A DNA stretch of 64,000 nucleotides from Ensifer oleiphilus (GCF_013371465.1 NZ_JABWDU010000008.1:62001-126000); one strand, 5' to 3'. Shown: positions 8,594 to 18,509, counted from the stretch's first letter. The notes: generated from the sequence alone by a model not told the origin. Numbers and translations: made by a program.

Positions 8594-9652
8594 TCACGCG
8601 CCCCAGGTCGTTTCCAGCACGCGGATCCAGTTGCCGTGGCAGATTTTCGCCAGGGACGCCTCGTCGTAACCGCGCTTGCGCAAGAGGTCGACGAGCAGCT
8701 GCAGGTCGGCTGCGTCACGCATCGATACAGGAATGGTCGTGCCGTCGAAGTCCGAGCCGAGCGCCACATGGTCGAGACCGATGCGATTGGCGATATAGTC
8801 GAGGTGATCCGCCAGAAGGTCGAGGCTGGTGTCCGGGTTCCTGATGCCGTCGGAGCGCAGGAACAGAACGCCGAAATTGATGCCGGCCAACCCGCCCGTG
8901 TCCTTGATCGCGTCGAGCTGGCGATCCGTGACGTTGCGGCTGTGCGGGCAAAGCGCATGCACGTTGGAATGGGAGGCGACCAGCGGCGCTTTCGAAAGCG
9001 CGGCGATGTCCCAGAAGCCCTGTTCGTTCATGTGCGACAGGTCGACCATGATCTTCAACTCGTTGCAGGCGCGGATCAGGTCCTTGCCGCTTTCCGTCAG
9101 GCCCGGACCGATATCCGGCGACGAAGGGAAACGGAACGGAACGCCATAGGCAAAGATGTTCGGTCGGCTCCAGACAGGCCCGAGCGTGCGCAGGCCAGCG
9201 GCATGCAGCACGTAAAGGGCATCAAGATCGGCAGCGAACGCTTCCACACCTTCGATGTGGAGCACCGACGCAAACACGCCGTCTGCGATCGCCTGGCGAA
9301 TATCGGCCGCCGACCGGCAGATCTTCAGACGGCCCGCTGCCTTTCGCTCCAGACCCATCAGCAGGCGCGCCATGCCGAGCGTGCTCTTCAGCGCGTCCTG
9401 TTGTTCAGGTGTGGCGAAATCGCCATTGGCGTCCTTCTGCATGCTGGGAGAGGCGACATACACAGCGCAAAGACCGCCGGCGAGACCGCCTTTCTCCGCC
9501 TTCATGAGATCGATGTGGCCAGAACTGCCACCATCTATGAAACGGGCTTCAGCGTCTGGCTGCTGCGAATGCCACAAGCGCGACAGCACATCGTTATGTC
9601 CATCGAAGACCGGGATTTTCGCCTGTGTTGCCAATTGGGGATCGCCTTTCAA
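8594..9652 (-). CDS. Membrane dipeptidase (peptidase M19, renal dipeptidase family)
   Basis: Zinc-dependent dipeptidase of the M19 amidohydrolase fold (about 350 residues). The HxD metal motif is in VFDGHNDVLSRL near the N-terminus; further ligands appear in VDLSHMN and PLVASHSNVHALCPHSRN, and GSDFDGTT near the end is typical. The family cleaves dipeptides and characteristically accepts a D-residue at the C-terminal position. No ATG fits: the frame is closed by TGA upstream, so start is TTG at 9652 or more likely TTG at 9634, which has AAAGG 10 bases upstream. It is divergent from the peptide ABC operon and belongs functionally with the D-peptide genes that follow. Confidence 0.9.
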   Translation of the reverse strand: MKGDPQLATQAKIPVFDGHNDVLSRLWHSQQPDAEARFIDGGSSGHIDLMKAEKGGLAGGLCAVYVASPSMQKDANGDFATPEQQDALKSTLGMARLLMGLERKAAGRLKICRSAADIRQAIADGVFASVLHIEGVEAFAADLDALYVLHAAGLRTLGPVWSRPNIFAYGVPFRFPSSPDIGPGLTESGKDLIRACNELKIMVDLSHMNEQGFWDIAALSKAPLVASHSNVHALCPHSRNVTDRQLDAIKDTGGLAGINFGVLFLRSDGIRNPDTSLDLLADHLDYIANRIGLDHVALGSDFDGTTIPVSMRDAADLQLLVDLLRKRGYDEASLAKICHGNWIRVLETTWGA

Positions 9653-9920
9653 CCTGCTTGCCGGCCACGGCGACCGGCTGCGCGCGACTCATTGCATCGT
9701 CGCGCGCGAACATAATCATCCCACTCCCCTAGGGGAAAGCCGTCCATCGGCGCAAATGCAAACCATGCATAGGCCTTGCCGAAATCGGAATTGGTCGCGC
9801 CCAGCCATGTTGTGCTTAATCCGCGCCCTAACAAGGCAACACGGGTGACATCGAGGTTAACTGCAAAAACCTCACGGCGGCCGTTCGCATGACGTCAAGT
9901 CCGAGAAGGGGATATTTCCG

Positions 9921-11519
9921 ATGATTTCCAGACGCAACCTGTTGATCGGCGGCGCTGCCGTGCCGTTTCTGTCCTATGTCAGCCTGGTGCCGGCCTTTGC
10001 CGAAACGCCGAAGGACATCCTGGTTGTCGCCCAGCAGCTCGACAACATGACCAGCCTCGATCCGCACGAGAGCTTCGAAGCGGTCGGCAGCGAAATTTGC
10101 GGCAATATCTACCAGAAGCTGGTTCACCCCAACCTCAACGACGCCAACAAGGTCGATCCGACGCTGGCCGAATCCTGGGAAGCCGATGCCGACAGCAAGG
10201 TCTTTACCTTCAAGCTTCGCGCCGGCGCCACCTTTGCGAGCGGTGCACCGGTCACCGCAGAAGATGCGGCCTTCTCGCTGCAGCGCGCGATCAAGATGAA
10301 CAAGGGCCCGGCCTTCATCATCGCCCAGTTCGGCTTCACGCCTGAGAATGTCGAAGAGCGCATCGCCGCCGTCGACGGCTCGACCCTTCGCCTCACACTC
10401 GAGCAGCCGGCATCACTCGCCTTCCTGCTCTATTGCCTCTCGGCCAATGTCGGCAGCATCCTGGAGAAGAAGGTCGCGCTCGAAAACGAAGTCGACGGCG
10501 ACTTGGGCAATGCCTGGCTGCAGAAGAACACCGCCGGCTCGGGCGAATTCGCGCTGCAGTCCTGGAAGCCTAGTGAAAGCGTCGCGCTGACGGTCAATCC
10601 GAACGGCCCCTACAAGGGCAATATCAAGCGCATCATCCTGCGCCATGTCGCCGACCCGTCCTCGCAGCTGCTGATGCTGCAGAAGGGCGACGCCGATATC
10701 GCCCGCAACCTCAGCTCCGAGCAGCTTCGCACGCTGCAGGGCGACGAGAACTACACGCTCGTTCGCAAGGGTGTGGCCTCGCTGGTGCTGATTTCGCTCA
10801 ACCAGAAGCAGGCGAACCTGGCAAAGCCCCAGGTCTGGCAGGCGGTCAAGCACGCGCTCGACTACAAGGGCATGCAGGAAAACATCGTGCCCCTCACCCA
10901 CAAGATCCACCAGAGCTTCCTGCCGGAGGGCTATCCCGGCGTCGTCAACGACGCGCCGTTCGTGAAGGATGTGGCCAAGGCCAAGGCGCTGATGGCCGAA
11001 GCAGGCCTTGAGGCCGGTTTCGACATCGTCATGGATCACTATTCGGCGCAGCCCTATCCGGATCTCGCCCAGGCGATCCAGGCAAACCTTGCCGAAATCG
11101 GCATTCGCGTGCAGCTGCAGGCAGCAGAAAACCGCCAGGTGCTCACCAAGATGCGCGCCCGCGAGCACCAGATGGCGCTTTCGGCCTGGGGGTCGGACTA
11201 CTTCGATCCGCACGCCAATGCCGACGTGTTCAACATCAATCCCGACAACTCGGATGATGCCAAGTCGCGTCCCTTCCTGTGGCGCTCGTCCTGGCAGGAT
11301 GCCGAGATGGCGAAGAAGGCCGAAGCCGCCCGAGACGAGAAGGATCCGGCAAAGCGCATCGCGCTTTACGAGGAGCTGCAGCGCGCGCACATGGAGCACA
11401 GCCCCTTCATCTTCATGCTGCAGACAACGACCACGGCCGCCTGCCGCAAGTCGGTTGCCGGCATCCGGCTCGGCACGCTCTCTGACGCCCACTCCTATGC
11501 AGAGGCGTCGAAGGCTTGA
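9921..11519 (+). CDS. Peptide ABC transporter substrate-binding protein (SBP family 5)
   Basis: Periplasmic binding protein of the DppA/OppA class (532 residues). The N-terminus (MISRRNLLIGGAAVPF) looks like a Tat or SRR-type signal peptide with cleavage after AFA. The mature part shows the family-5 layout: LVVAQQLDNMTSLDPHESFE, TLAESWE, FTFKLRAGATFASG and a C-terminal HMEHSPFIFMLQ region. It heads a five-gene transporter (SBP, two permeases, two ATPases) with 4-base overlaps to the first permease. Surrounding D-peptidase genes suggest D-residue-containing peptides as cargo; this is inference. Confidence 0.93.
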   Translation: MISRRNLLIGGAAVPFLSYVSLVPAFAETPKDILVVAQQLDNMTSLDPHESFEAVGSEICGNIYQKLVHPNLNDANKVDPTLAESWEADADSKVFTFKLRAGATFASGAPVTAEDAAFSLQRAIKMNKGPAFIIAQFGFTPENVEERIAAVDGSTLRLTLEQPASLAFLLYCLSANVGSILEKKVALENEVDGDLGNAWLQKNTAGSGEFALQSWKPSESVALTVNPNGPYKGNIKRIILRHVADPSSQLLMLQKGDADIARNLSSEQLRTLQGDENYTLVRKGVASLVLISLNQKQANLAKPQVWQAVKHALDYKGMQENIVPLTHKIHQSFLPEGYPGVVNDAPFVKDVAKAKALMAEAGLEAGFDIVMDHYSAQPYPDLAQAIQANLAEIGIRVQLQAAENRQVLTKMRAREHQMALSAWGSDYFDPHANADVFNINPDNSDDAKSRPFLWRSSWQDAEMAKKAEAARDEKDPAKRIALYEELQRAHMEHSPFIFMLQTTTTAACRKSVAGIRLGTLSDAHSYAEASKA

Positions 11520-12529
11520 GCAAGCGTATCAAGAGCTTTTCCGCCACGTTGAGCAGCGTCTTCCTGACGCTGCTCGGCCTGACGATCGTCACATTCATGA
11601 TCGGGCGCGTCATGCCCGTCGACCCGGTGATTGCCGCGGTCGGTGATAACGCGTCCGAAGCGGTGATCGCCCAGGCCCGCATCGAGATGGGCCTCGACCA
11701 ACCCCTGATCGTGCAGTTCTTCCGTTATCTCTGGCAGCTGCTGCATGGCGATCTCGGCATGTCGATCCTGACTCGCAACCCGGTTTCCACCGACATTGCC
11801 CGGTTCTTCCCGGCAACGTTGGAGCTGGCGACGGCTGCATTGATTTTGTCGGCGGCAATCGGCATTCCGCTCGGCGTCTGGGCCGCCGTCCGGCAAGGCA
11901 AGTTCGTCGATCAGGCGATCCGCGTTGTCTGCCTTGCCGGTCACTCCGTTCCAGTGTTCATGCTGTCGCTGATCTCACTGTTGATCTTCTACGCCACGCT
12001 TGGCCTTGCACCGGGACCCGGCCGCCAGGACGTGATTTTCGACGGCATGATCGATCCCGTCACCGGCCTCTTGACGATCGACACATTGATCGCTGGCGAT
12101 TGGGATGCCTTCCGTGACGCCGTCGCGCATATGGCGCAGCCGGTCTGCATCCTCGCCTATTTCAGCATGGCCTATATCACCCGCATGACCCGGGCCTTCA
12201 TGGTCGATGCGCTGAAGGGCGAGTTCGTCATCACGGCGCGCGCGAAGGGACTGTCCGCCTCCACTGTCATCTGGAGCCACGCCTTCCCGACGGTCGCCGT
12301 GCAGCTGGTGACGGTTCTGGCGCTCACCTATGCCGGGCTCCTCGAAGGCGCCGTCGTCACCGAAACGGTGTTCAGCTGGCCGGGTCTCGGCCAATATTTG
12401 ACCGTGTCGCTGATGAACGCCGACATGAACCCGGTGGTTGGTGCGACCCTGTTGATCGGCCTCATCTATGTCGGCCTCAACCTCATCGCCGACCTTCTCT
12501 ATCGTGTACTGGATCCCCGCGTCCGATGA
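11516..12529 (+). CDS. Peptide ABC transporter permease, DppB type
   Basis: Six-helix inner-membrane permease (337 residues) that starts with TTG in a TTGA overlap with the binding-protein stop. The N-terminal helix leads into the RVMPVDPV periplasmic segment typical of DppB. The EAA loop lies around EFVITARAKGLSASTVIWSHAF, and the C-terminus ends LIADLLYRVLDPRVR as in DppB/OppB proteins. It pairs with the DppC-type permease immediately downstream. Confidence 0.93.
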   Translation: MSKRIKSFSATLSSVFLTLLGLTIVTFMIGRVMPVDPVIAAVGDNASEAVIAQARIEMGLDQPLIVQFFRYLWQLLHGDLGMSILTRNPVSTDIARFFPATLELATAALILSAAIGIPLGVWAAVRQGKFVDQAIRVVCLAGHSVPVFMLSLISLLIFYATLGLAPGPGRQDVIFDGMIDPVTGLLTIDTLIAGDWDAFRDAVAHMAQPVCILAYFSMAYITRMTRAFMVDALKGEFVITARAKGLSASTVIWSHAFPTVAVQLVTVLALTYAGLLEGAVVTETVFSWPGLGQYLTVSLMNADMNPVVGATLLIGLIYVGLNLIADLLYRVLDPRVR

Positions 12530-13428
12530 TGCTTATGACCTTCAGAAACTGGGCGCTGGATGAAACGCCCGCCTCACGCACCCAGGCCTCCTGGGGCCAT
12601 CGCTATCGCATCTGGCTGAAGCTCAGATCCAACCCGCTGGCGATGATCGGGCTTGCGATCATCCTCGTGTTTTCGCTGCTGGCAGCGCTTGCGCCGGTGC
12701 TGGCGCCGCACGATCCTGCAATCCAGAACCTTGCAAACCGGCTCGCCGCTCCGAGTGCCGCCCATTGGCTCGGCACCGATGAGCTTGGTCGCGACATCTT
12801 CTCGCGCATCCTTTACGGCGGACGCGTGACGCTCGGCATGGTCGTTTCCGTGGTCGTTCTCGTGGCGCCGATCGGCCTTGCAGTCGGCTGCATCGCCGGT
12901 TATTTCGGCGGCATCGTCGACACTGTCTTGATGCGCGTCACCGACGTCTTCCTCGCCTTCCCGCGCCTCATTCTGGCGCTGGCCTTCGTCGCAGCCTTGA
13001 AGCCGGGCGTCGAAAGCGCCGTTCTCGCGATCGCACTCACCGCCTGGCCGCCCTATGCGCGCCTCGCCCGTGCCGAGACCATGACGGTTCGCCGCAGCGA
13101 TTTCATCGCCGCCTGCAGACTGACCGGCGCTTCGCCCTGGCGCATCATCATGCGTCATGCCGCACCGCTCTGCGTTCCGAGCCTGATCGTGCGCATCACG
13201 CTCGACATGAGCTCGATCATCATCACTGCGGCCAGCCTCGGCTTCCTCGGCATGGGCGCGCAGCCGCCGTCGCCGGAGTGGGGTGCGATGATTGCCACTG
13301 CCAAGCGCTTCATCTTCGACCAGTGGTGGGTTGCTACCGTCCCGGGCATCGCGATCTTCCTGGTGTCGCTCGCGTTCAACTTCCTCGGCGACGGATTGCG
13401 CGACGTGCTCGATCCGAAGGGAGACTGA
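12526..13428 (+). CDS. Peptide ABC transporter permease, DppC type
   Basis: Second permease (300 residues), starting in an ATGA overlap with the first; an ATG at 12529 is an equally usable start. It shows the OppC N-terminal helix, HWLGTDELGRDIFSRILYGGR, the family hallmark, and the EAA loop around FIAACRLTGASPWRIIMRH. It ends NFLGDGLRDVLDPKGD. The ATPase gene follows after three bases. Confidence 0.94.
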   Translation: MMLMTFRNWALDETPASRTQASWGHRYRIWLKLRSNPLAMIGLAIILVFSLLAALAPVLAPHDPAIQNLANRLAAPSAAHWLGTDELGRDIFSRILYGGRVTLGMVVSVVVLVAPIGLAVGCIAGYFGGIVDTVLMRVTDVFLAFPRLILALAFVAALKPGVESAVLAIALTAWPPYARLARAETMTVRRSDFIAACRLTGASPWRIIMRHAAPLCVPSLIVRITLDMSSIIITAASLGFLGMGAQPPSPEWGAMIATAKRFIFDQWWVATVPGIAIFLVSLAFNFLGDGLRDVLDPKGD

Positions 13429-13431
13429 GCC

Positions 13432-14262
13432 ATGCTGGTCGACATCCAGAACCTCCGCATCGCCTTCGAGAATCGCTCTTCCCGGTTCGAGGCCGTGCGC
13501 GGCATCTCGCTTTCGCTTGGTGCCGAGAAGCTCGGCATCGTCGGCGAGAGCGGCTCGGGCAAGAGCCTGACGGCACGCGCGCTGATGAAGCTCTTGCCCT
13601 CCAATGCTGCCATATCAGCCGATCGGCTCTCATTCGACGGCATCGATGTACTCGCCGCGTCGGAAAAGCAGATGCGCCAGATCCGCGGCAAGCGGGCGGG
13701 CTTCATCCTGCAGGACCCGAAATATTCGCTGAACCCGGTGATGAACATCGGCCGGCAGGTGTCTGAAGCCTGGCGCACCCATAAGGGCGGCAGCAAAAAG
13801 CAGGCGCTCGAGGCAGCGATCCACCTTCTCGACCAGGTAAAGATCCGCAATCCGCGCGAAGTCGCTGGCTCCTACCCGCACGAGGTCTCGGGCGGCATGG
13901 GCCAGCGGGTGATGATCGCGATGATGCTGGCGCCGGATCCCGAACTGCTGATTGCCGACGAGCCGACGAGCGCACTCGACGCGACCGTGCAGGCCGAAAT
14001 CCTGCGGCTGATCGAGGAACTGGTGTCGGAGCGCAACATGGGCCTCATTCTCATCAGCCACGACCTGCCGCTCGTTTCGCATTTCTGCGATCGCGTCGCG
14101 GTGATGTATTCCGGTCGGGTTATTGAAGAGCTGAAGGCGTCGGAGCTGCTTAACGCGCGCCATCCCTACACCAAGGGTCTTCTCAACTGCATGCCCTCCC
14201 TTACGCATCCCAGGGACCGGCTGCCTGTTCTCAAGCGCGATGCTTCGTGGCTTACCGCATGA
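13432..14262 (+). CDS. Peptide ABC transporter ATP-binding protein, DppD type
   Basis: Nucleotide-binding subunit (276 residues): Walker A GESGSGKSL, signature VSGGMGQR, Walker B LLIADEPTSALD, switch ISHDL. The signature has GMGQR where GQRQR is commoner, a frequent DppD variant. The C-terminal HPYTKGLLNCMPSL is the start of the oligopeptide C-terminal motif. Its stop overlaps the ATG of the second ATPase. Confidence 0.93.
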   Translation: MLVDIQNLRIAFENRSSRFEAVRGISLSLGAEKLGIVGESGSGKSLTARALMKLLPSNAAISADRLSFDGIDVLAASEKQMRQIRGKRAGFILQDPKYSLNPVMNIGRQVSEAWRTHKGGSKKQALEAAIHLLDQVKIRNPREVAGSYPHEVSGGMGQRVMIAMMLAPDPELLIADEPTSALDATVQAEILRLIEELVSERNMGLILISHDLPLVSHFCDRVAVMYSGRVIEELKASELLNARHPYTKGLLNCMPSLTHPRDRLPVLKRDASWLTA

Positions 14263-14999
14263 TCGACGTTGAAAATCTCCGCATCAGGTTCGGCGACCGC
14301 GAGGTTGTCAAAGGTGTCTCGTTTTCGGTGAAGAAAGGCGACAGCTTCGGCATCGTCGGCGAAAGCGGCTCGGGCAAGTCGACGATCCTGAGGGCCATGG
14401 CCGGGCTCAACGAAAGCTGGGAAGGCCGCATCGCCTTCGGCGGCGAGCCTGCCCAGCTGAAGCGTCCGCCGGGCTTCTTCCGCCGGGTGCAGATGGTGTT
14501 CCAGGACCCCTATGGCTCGCTGCACCCGCGCCAGACGGTCGATCGCATTCTCAGCGAATTGCCGCTGGTGCACGGCATGGACAATATCGACAAGCGCATC
14601 GTCCAGGCACTGTCGGACGTCGCCCTGCCGCAGGCGGCCCGCTTCCGCTTTCCCCATCAGCTTTCCGGCGGCCAGCGCCAGCGCGTCGCGATCGCGCGCG
14701 CACTGATTGCCGATCCGCAGGTGTTGCTGCTCGACGAGCCGACGAGTGCCCTCGATGTCTCGGTGCAGGCGGAAATCCTCAATCTCCTGTCCGACCTTCG
14801 CGAGGCGCGAAACCTCACCTACATTCTCGTCAGCCACAACCTCGCGGTCATCGCCCATCTCTGTGGTCAGGTGGGTGTGATGCTGAACGGCGAGATGGTC
14901 GAACAACTGAGCGCGCAGGATCTGCGTGTAGGCAAGACGAGCCACGCCCATACCACGGAACTGCGCACGCTGAGCGTGGGACTGGAAGAACCGGCCTGA
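14259..14999 (+). CDS. Peptide ABC transporter ATP-binding protein, DppF type
   Basis: Second nucleotide-binding subunit (246 residues). Walker A GESGSGKST, signature LSGGQRQR, Walker B VLLLDEPTSALD and VSHNL are all present. I choose ATG 14259 for its ATGA overlap with the preceding stop; a GTG at 14247 would add four residues. It is shorter than most DppF proteins because the C-terminal oligopeptide extension is almost absent. The D-aminopeptidase-like gene follows 40 bp downstream, probably in the same transcript. Confidence 0.92.
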   Translation: MIDVENLRIRFGDREVVKGVSFSVKKGDSFGIVGESGSGKSTILRAMAGLNESWEGRIAFGGEPAQLKRPPGFFRRVQMVFQDPYGSLHPRQTVDRILSELPLVHGMDNIDKRIVQALSDVALPQAARFRFPHQLSGGQRQRVAIARALIADPQVLLLDEPTSALDVSVQAEILNLLSDLREARNLTYILVSHNLAVIAHLCGQVGVMLNGEMVEQLSAQDLRVGKTSHAHTTELRTLSVGLEEPA

Positions 15000-15039
15000 C
15001 CTCGACCCTTTCGTGACAACAAGCACAATGGAAGATCCC

Positions 15040-16554
15040 ATGCCGGCACATCTCGATTGGCACGCTGCATCCACCACCGCCGAAGCTTTCGCCAGGCAGT
15101 GGGCGGAAAACGAACCCGGTGGCGCCGTCATCGGCTTCGATGAGAGCGGCATCCGCTTTTGGCATGCGCGCGGCGTCGAGAGCCTGTCGACGCTCACGCC
15201 GTTTTCGGCCGACAGCGTCGTGCGCTACGCCTCCGTCACCAAACACTTCTTCTGCGCCATGGTTCTTCAGCATGAGGACGCCATCAATCTCGACGACCGG
15301 CTTGGGCAGCATCTGCCCGAACTGGCATCGCCGCTTGCCGACGTGACGGTCGGCCAGGCGCTCGACATGAGTGGCGGCTTGCCGGACACACGCGAATGCC
15401 TGTCACTGCTTGGGCTTTCCGTCTACACCGAAACCGAGGCCGCGCCGCTTCTTGCATTCCTGGCACGGTTGCGGCGGCTGAATTTCGATGCCGGCCACGA
15501 AGTCTCCTACTCCAACACCGGCTATCGCCTTGTCGAAGCGGCATTGGAGCGCCGCGGCTTTGCCTTCGACGATTTCATCCAGAAAGATGTTGCCGGGCCG
15601 CTCGGCGTCACCTTCAATGCGCCCGACGTCTGGAACGATCCGGTCGAAGGCCTGGTGCCCGGCTATTGGCATAACGGCGACCGCTGGCAGCTTTCCGCCG
15701 CCGGCCTACATATCTCCGCTTCCGGCAGCCTGACGGGGAGCGCCAATGCGCTGACGGTCTGGCTGCAGGCGTTGATGCGTGGGCAGGGCCATTTCGAAGG
15801 CGTGCTGGAGAAGTTGCAGGCGACGCGCTTGCTGGCCGACGGACGGCCGAGCGGCTACAGCCTCGGTCTGCGCCTGTCGACGCTCGGCAAGCGCAGCTTC
15901 GTCGGGCACGGCGGCTCGCATCCGGGCTACAAGACCTATTTCCTCATCGACCCTGAAAGCCGCTCGGGCTTCGTCGTCGTCTCCAACCGCGAGGACACCA
16001 ACGGCCACAAGATCGCGCTCGAAAGCCTGGCGGCGCTCACCGGCCTGCCGTTGCCGACGCCTGCCGCCGGCATTCCCGATGGTCTCTATGTGACGGAACA
16101 AGGCCCCTGGTGGCTTGAGATCAAGGGCAGCGTCTGCACCTACCTCGATGCCGACGACACGCTCTATGACGACGGCGACGGCTGGGTTTCGTCGCGTTCG
16201 GCCTCCTCGCCGATGCGGCTGCGGCTGGAGGGATCAGCGCTCGTCGGCGAGGCCGGTCATGCGGCGCGACGCTTCCTGCCGGTCACTGACAAGCAGGCGG
16301 TTGAGACATTCCTCGCCGGAACGTGGCAGTCGACTGAATGGGCGGAGTTCGAAGTCCGTGATGATGCCGTGGTGATGGGCGTCGGCCCGGTGCGGCACAC
16401 AATGCCACTCACGGCACTAGGCAACGGTCGCTACCTCTTCACCCTCCATGATGGTCCCTGGACGAAGCGCGTCTGCCTGCATGTCCTCGACGACAACAGG
16501 GTAGAGCTCGTGCTCAATCGTGCGCGAATGATGGAATACCGCCGTCGCGGCTGA
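15040..16554 (+). CDS. D-aminopeptidase-like serine hydrolase (peptidase S12 family)
   Basis: Penicillin-recognising serine hydrolase of about 504 residues. With ATG 15040 as start (GGAAG six bases upstream) the active-site triad reads S65-V-T-K68, Y157-S-N159 and H290-G-G. These motifs, their spacing, the overall length and a C-terminal region compatible with beta-barrel domains match the D-aminopeptidase DAP of Ochrobactrum anthropi, which removes N-terminal D-residues. No signal peptide is visible, so it is probably cytoplasmic and acts on imported peptides. It sits directly behind the peptide importer. A plain beta-lactamase-like esterase is the alternative; C-terminal length and context favour DAP. 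Confidence 0.8.
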   Translation: MPAHLDWHAASTTAEAFARQWAENEPGGAVIGFDESGIRFWHARGVESLSTLTPFSADSVVRYASVTKHFFCAMVLQHEDAINLDDRLGQHLPELASPLADVTVGQALDMSGGLPDTRECLSLLGLSVYTETEAAPLLAFLARLRRLNFDAGHEVSYSNTGYRLVEAALERRGFAFDDFIQKDVAGPLGVTFNAPDVWNDPVEGLVPGYWHNGDRWQLSAAGLHISASGSLTGSANALTVWLQALMRGQGHFEGVLEKLQATRLLADGRPSGYSLGLRLSTLGKRSFVGHGGSHPGYKTYFLIDPESRSGFVVVSNREDTNGHKIALESLAALTGLPLPTPAAGIPDGLYVTEQGPWWLEIKGSVCTYLDADDTLYDDGDGWVSSRSASSPMRLRLEGSALVGEAGHAARRFLPVTDKQAVETFLAGTWQSTEWAEFEVRDDAVVMGVGPVRHTMPLTALGNGRYLFTLHDGPWTKRVCLHVLDDNRVELVLNRARMMEYRRRG

Positions 16555-16641
16555 TTTCTCTTGAAGCATGCCCAACTGTGCCTAAAAGGGGTCAGGTCAC
16601 CGCTGCAAGGCGGAAATTGACGCTTTTCAGGAGTGCATGCT

Positions 16642-17544
16642 TTGGAAATCAAGTGGCTCGAAGACTTTCTGGCACTGGCGAGCACGCTCAATTTTTCGAA
16701 GGCGGCCGACGAACGGAACGTCACCCAATCCGCCTTCAGCCGCCGGATCAAGCAACTCGAGGCCTGGGTCGGTGCCAGCCTCGTCGACCGCGCCACCTAC
16801 CCCTCACGGTTGACCGAGGCGGGCCAAAAGTTCGTGCCGGTGGCGCAGGATACGCTTCAGCACCTCTATCAATCGCGGCGCAACCTGCAGAAGGAAGAGG
16901 GTTCAGACGCCAAGACGATTAAGGTGACCGCGCTCCACACGCTCTCCTTCACCTTCTTTCCCGCCTGGATGAACCGGATCAACAAGAAGGCAGGTCCGGT
17001 GTTCTCGCGGCTGCGCCCGGATTCCGGCAGCATGGAAGAAAACCTCAACTCGCTGGTCGACGGATCCTGCGACTTCCTTCTGACCTACGCCCACACCCAG
17101 GTGCCGCTGTTGCTCGACCCGCAGGCGTTCGAACACCGCTCGCTAGGCCACGAAAAGATCATTCCGGTTTCGGCGCCCAACGAGACGGGATCGGCCGCAC
17201 ACCTGCTGGAGGGCGGCTCGAGGCCTTTCCCCCATATCAGCTACGAGAAATCCTCGTTCTTCGGGCAATTGCTGGGCGAGCTCGTCGGCGCCGACCTGCC
17301 GCCGTTCCAGCGGGTTCACGAGGGCAGCATGTCCGTCGGCCTGAAAGCGATGGCGCAGGCCGGTTGGGGCATCGCCTGGGTGCCGGAAAGCCTGATGATG
17401 GCCGAGCTTGCCTCCGGCGCACTCGTGCGCGCCGCCGACCCTCGCTGGGATATCAGTGTCGAAATCCGAGTTTACCGCGCCAAGGACAACCGGCGCCCGG
17501 TCGTCGGGCGCATTTGGCAGTCGCAGGAGACGGTGGCCGCTTGA
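16642..17544 (+). CDS. LysR-family regulator of the peptide-catabolism island
   Basis: LysR protein of 300 residues with N-terminal winged helix (WLEDFLALASTLNFSKAADERNVTQSAFSRRIKQLE). I start at TTG 16642 because AGGAG lies eight bases upstream; a GTG at 16633 overlaps that Shine-Dalgarno. The effector domain begins near IKVTALHTLSFTFFPAWM, similar to the HypT/YjiE-like LysR branch. It follows the D-aminopeptidase-like gene in the same direction and converges with the D-transaminase/DmpA pair, so control of the whole island is plausible. Regulatory targets are inferred from position only. Confidence 0.88.
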   Translation: MEIKWLEDFLALASTLNFSKAADERNVTQSAFSRRIKQLEAWVGASLVDRATYPSRLTEAGQKFVPVAQDTLQHLYQSRRNLQKEEGSDAKTIKVTALHTLSFTFFPAWMNRINKKAGPVFSRLRPDSGSMEENLNSLVDGSCDFLLTYAHTQVPLLLDPQAFEHRSLGHEKIIPVSAPNETGSAAHLLEGGSRPFPHISYEKSSFFGQLLGELVGADLPPFQRVHEGSMSVGLKAMAQAGWGIAWVPESLMMAELASGALVRAADPRWDISVEIRVYRAKDNRRPVVGRIWQSQETVAA

Positions 17545-17559
17545 AGGAGGTATGATGCG

Positions 17560-17575
17560 GCTTCCGTCAGGAAGC
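17560..17575. terminator. Weak hairpin between convergent LysR and transaminase genes
   Basis: GCTTCC and GGAAGC around a GTCA loop, 16 bases after the LysR stop. The stem is only 6 bp and there is no T run, so it is a weak terminator candidate at best. Confidence 0.3.
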
Positions 17576-17617
17576 ACTTCGCACCACCGTCTTGACTGTT
17601 GCTCCTCTCGCCGACCG

Positions 17618-18484
17618 CTAGATCGCCGTCCGCCGGGCATTCTCCAGATAAAGTTCACGCAGCCGCTTGACCATAGGCCCGGGCTTTCCGTCACCGATCG
17701 GCTTGCCGTCGATGCGCGTCACAGGCACGACGAAGTTCGAAGCGCTCGTCAGGCAGGCCTCGCGGGCGTTCAGCGCCTCGTCGAGTGAGAATGGCCGCTC
17801 CTCGACCGTTAAACCCTGCTCACGCGCCAACTCCAGCGCGGCAAGCCGGGTGCAGCCGGGCAGCGTGGCGCTGCTGTTGCCGCGCGTCACGATCCGGCCG
17901 TCGTCGGTGACGATATAGGCGGTCGAAGACGCGCCTTCGGTGACAAACCCGTCCTCGATCATCCAGGCCTCGTCGCAGCCTTCGGCCTTCGCGATGCGCT
18001 TGGCCATCACCTGCGGTAAGAGACACACGCTCTTGATATCGCGACGCGCCCAGCGCAGGTCGGCGACCGACTTGACGGAGACACCCTTGTCGACGGCAGC
18101 CACATGCTCAAGCGTCTTGACCTGGGTAAAGAGCAGCAGCGTCGGCTTGATCTCGCTTGAAAACAGGAAGTTGCGATCCTCGGCGCCCCGCGTCAGCTGC
18201 AGGTAGACGACGCCCTCGACCACGTTGTTGTCGCGCACCAGCCGCCGCTCGATCTCGACGATCTCGCCAACGGATACCGGGAGCGGCACATCGATCTCGC
18301 GGGCGGAGCGTTCGAGCCGCGCCATATGCAGGGCGCTGTCGATCAGCTTGCCTTCCAGCACGGCGGTCACTTCGTAAATGCCGTCGCCGAACAGGAAGCC
18401 GCGGTCGAAGACCGAAAGATGTGCCGCGTTCTCGGAAACGAGCTCGCCGTTCAGATAAACGATACGGCCGGTCGGGTTGGACAT
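17618..18484 (-). CDS. dat: D-amino-acid transaminase (class IV aminotransferase)
   Basis: PLP enzyme of fold type IV (288 residues) that interconverts D-amino acids and 2-oxo acids. The Schiff-base lysine is K151 in RWARRDIKSVCLLP, the arrangement typical of D-amino-acid transaminases rather than branched-chain ones. YLNGELV, FDRGFLFGDGIYEVT and TEGASSTAY blocks are conserved. Start at ATG 18484 with GGAG five bases upstream. It lies 25 bp behind the DmpA-like gene on the same strand. Together they would release D-residues from peptides and convert them to central oxo acids. Confidence 0.9.
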   Translation of the reverse strand: MSNPTGRIVYLNGELVSENAAHLSVFDRGFLFGDGIYEVTAVLEGKLIDSALHMARLERSAREIDVPLPVSVGEIVEIERRLVRDNNVVEGVVYLQLTRGAEDRNFLFSSEIKPTLLLFTQVKTLEHVAAVDKGVSVKSVADLRWARRDIKSVCLLPQVMAKRIAKAEGCDEAWMIEDGFVTEGASSTAYIVTDDGRIVTRGNSSATLPGCTRLAALELAREQGLTVEERPFSLDEALNAREACLTSASNFVVPVTRIDGKPIGDGKPGPMVKRLRELYLENARRTAI

Positions 18485-18509
18485 GGGAACTCCGTCAGAG
18501 GGAAGAGAA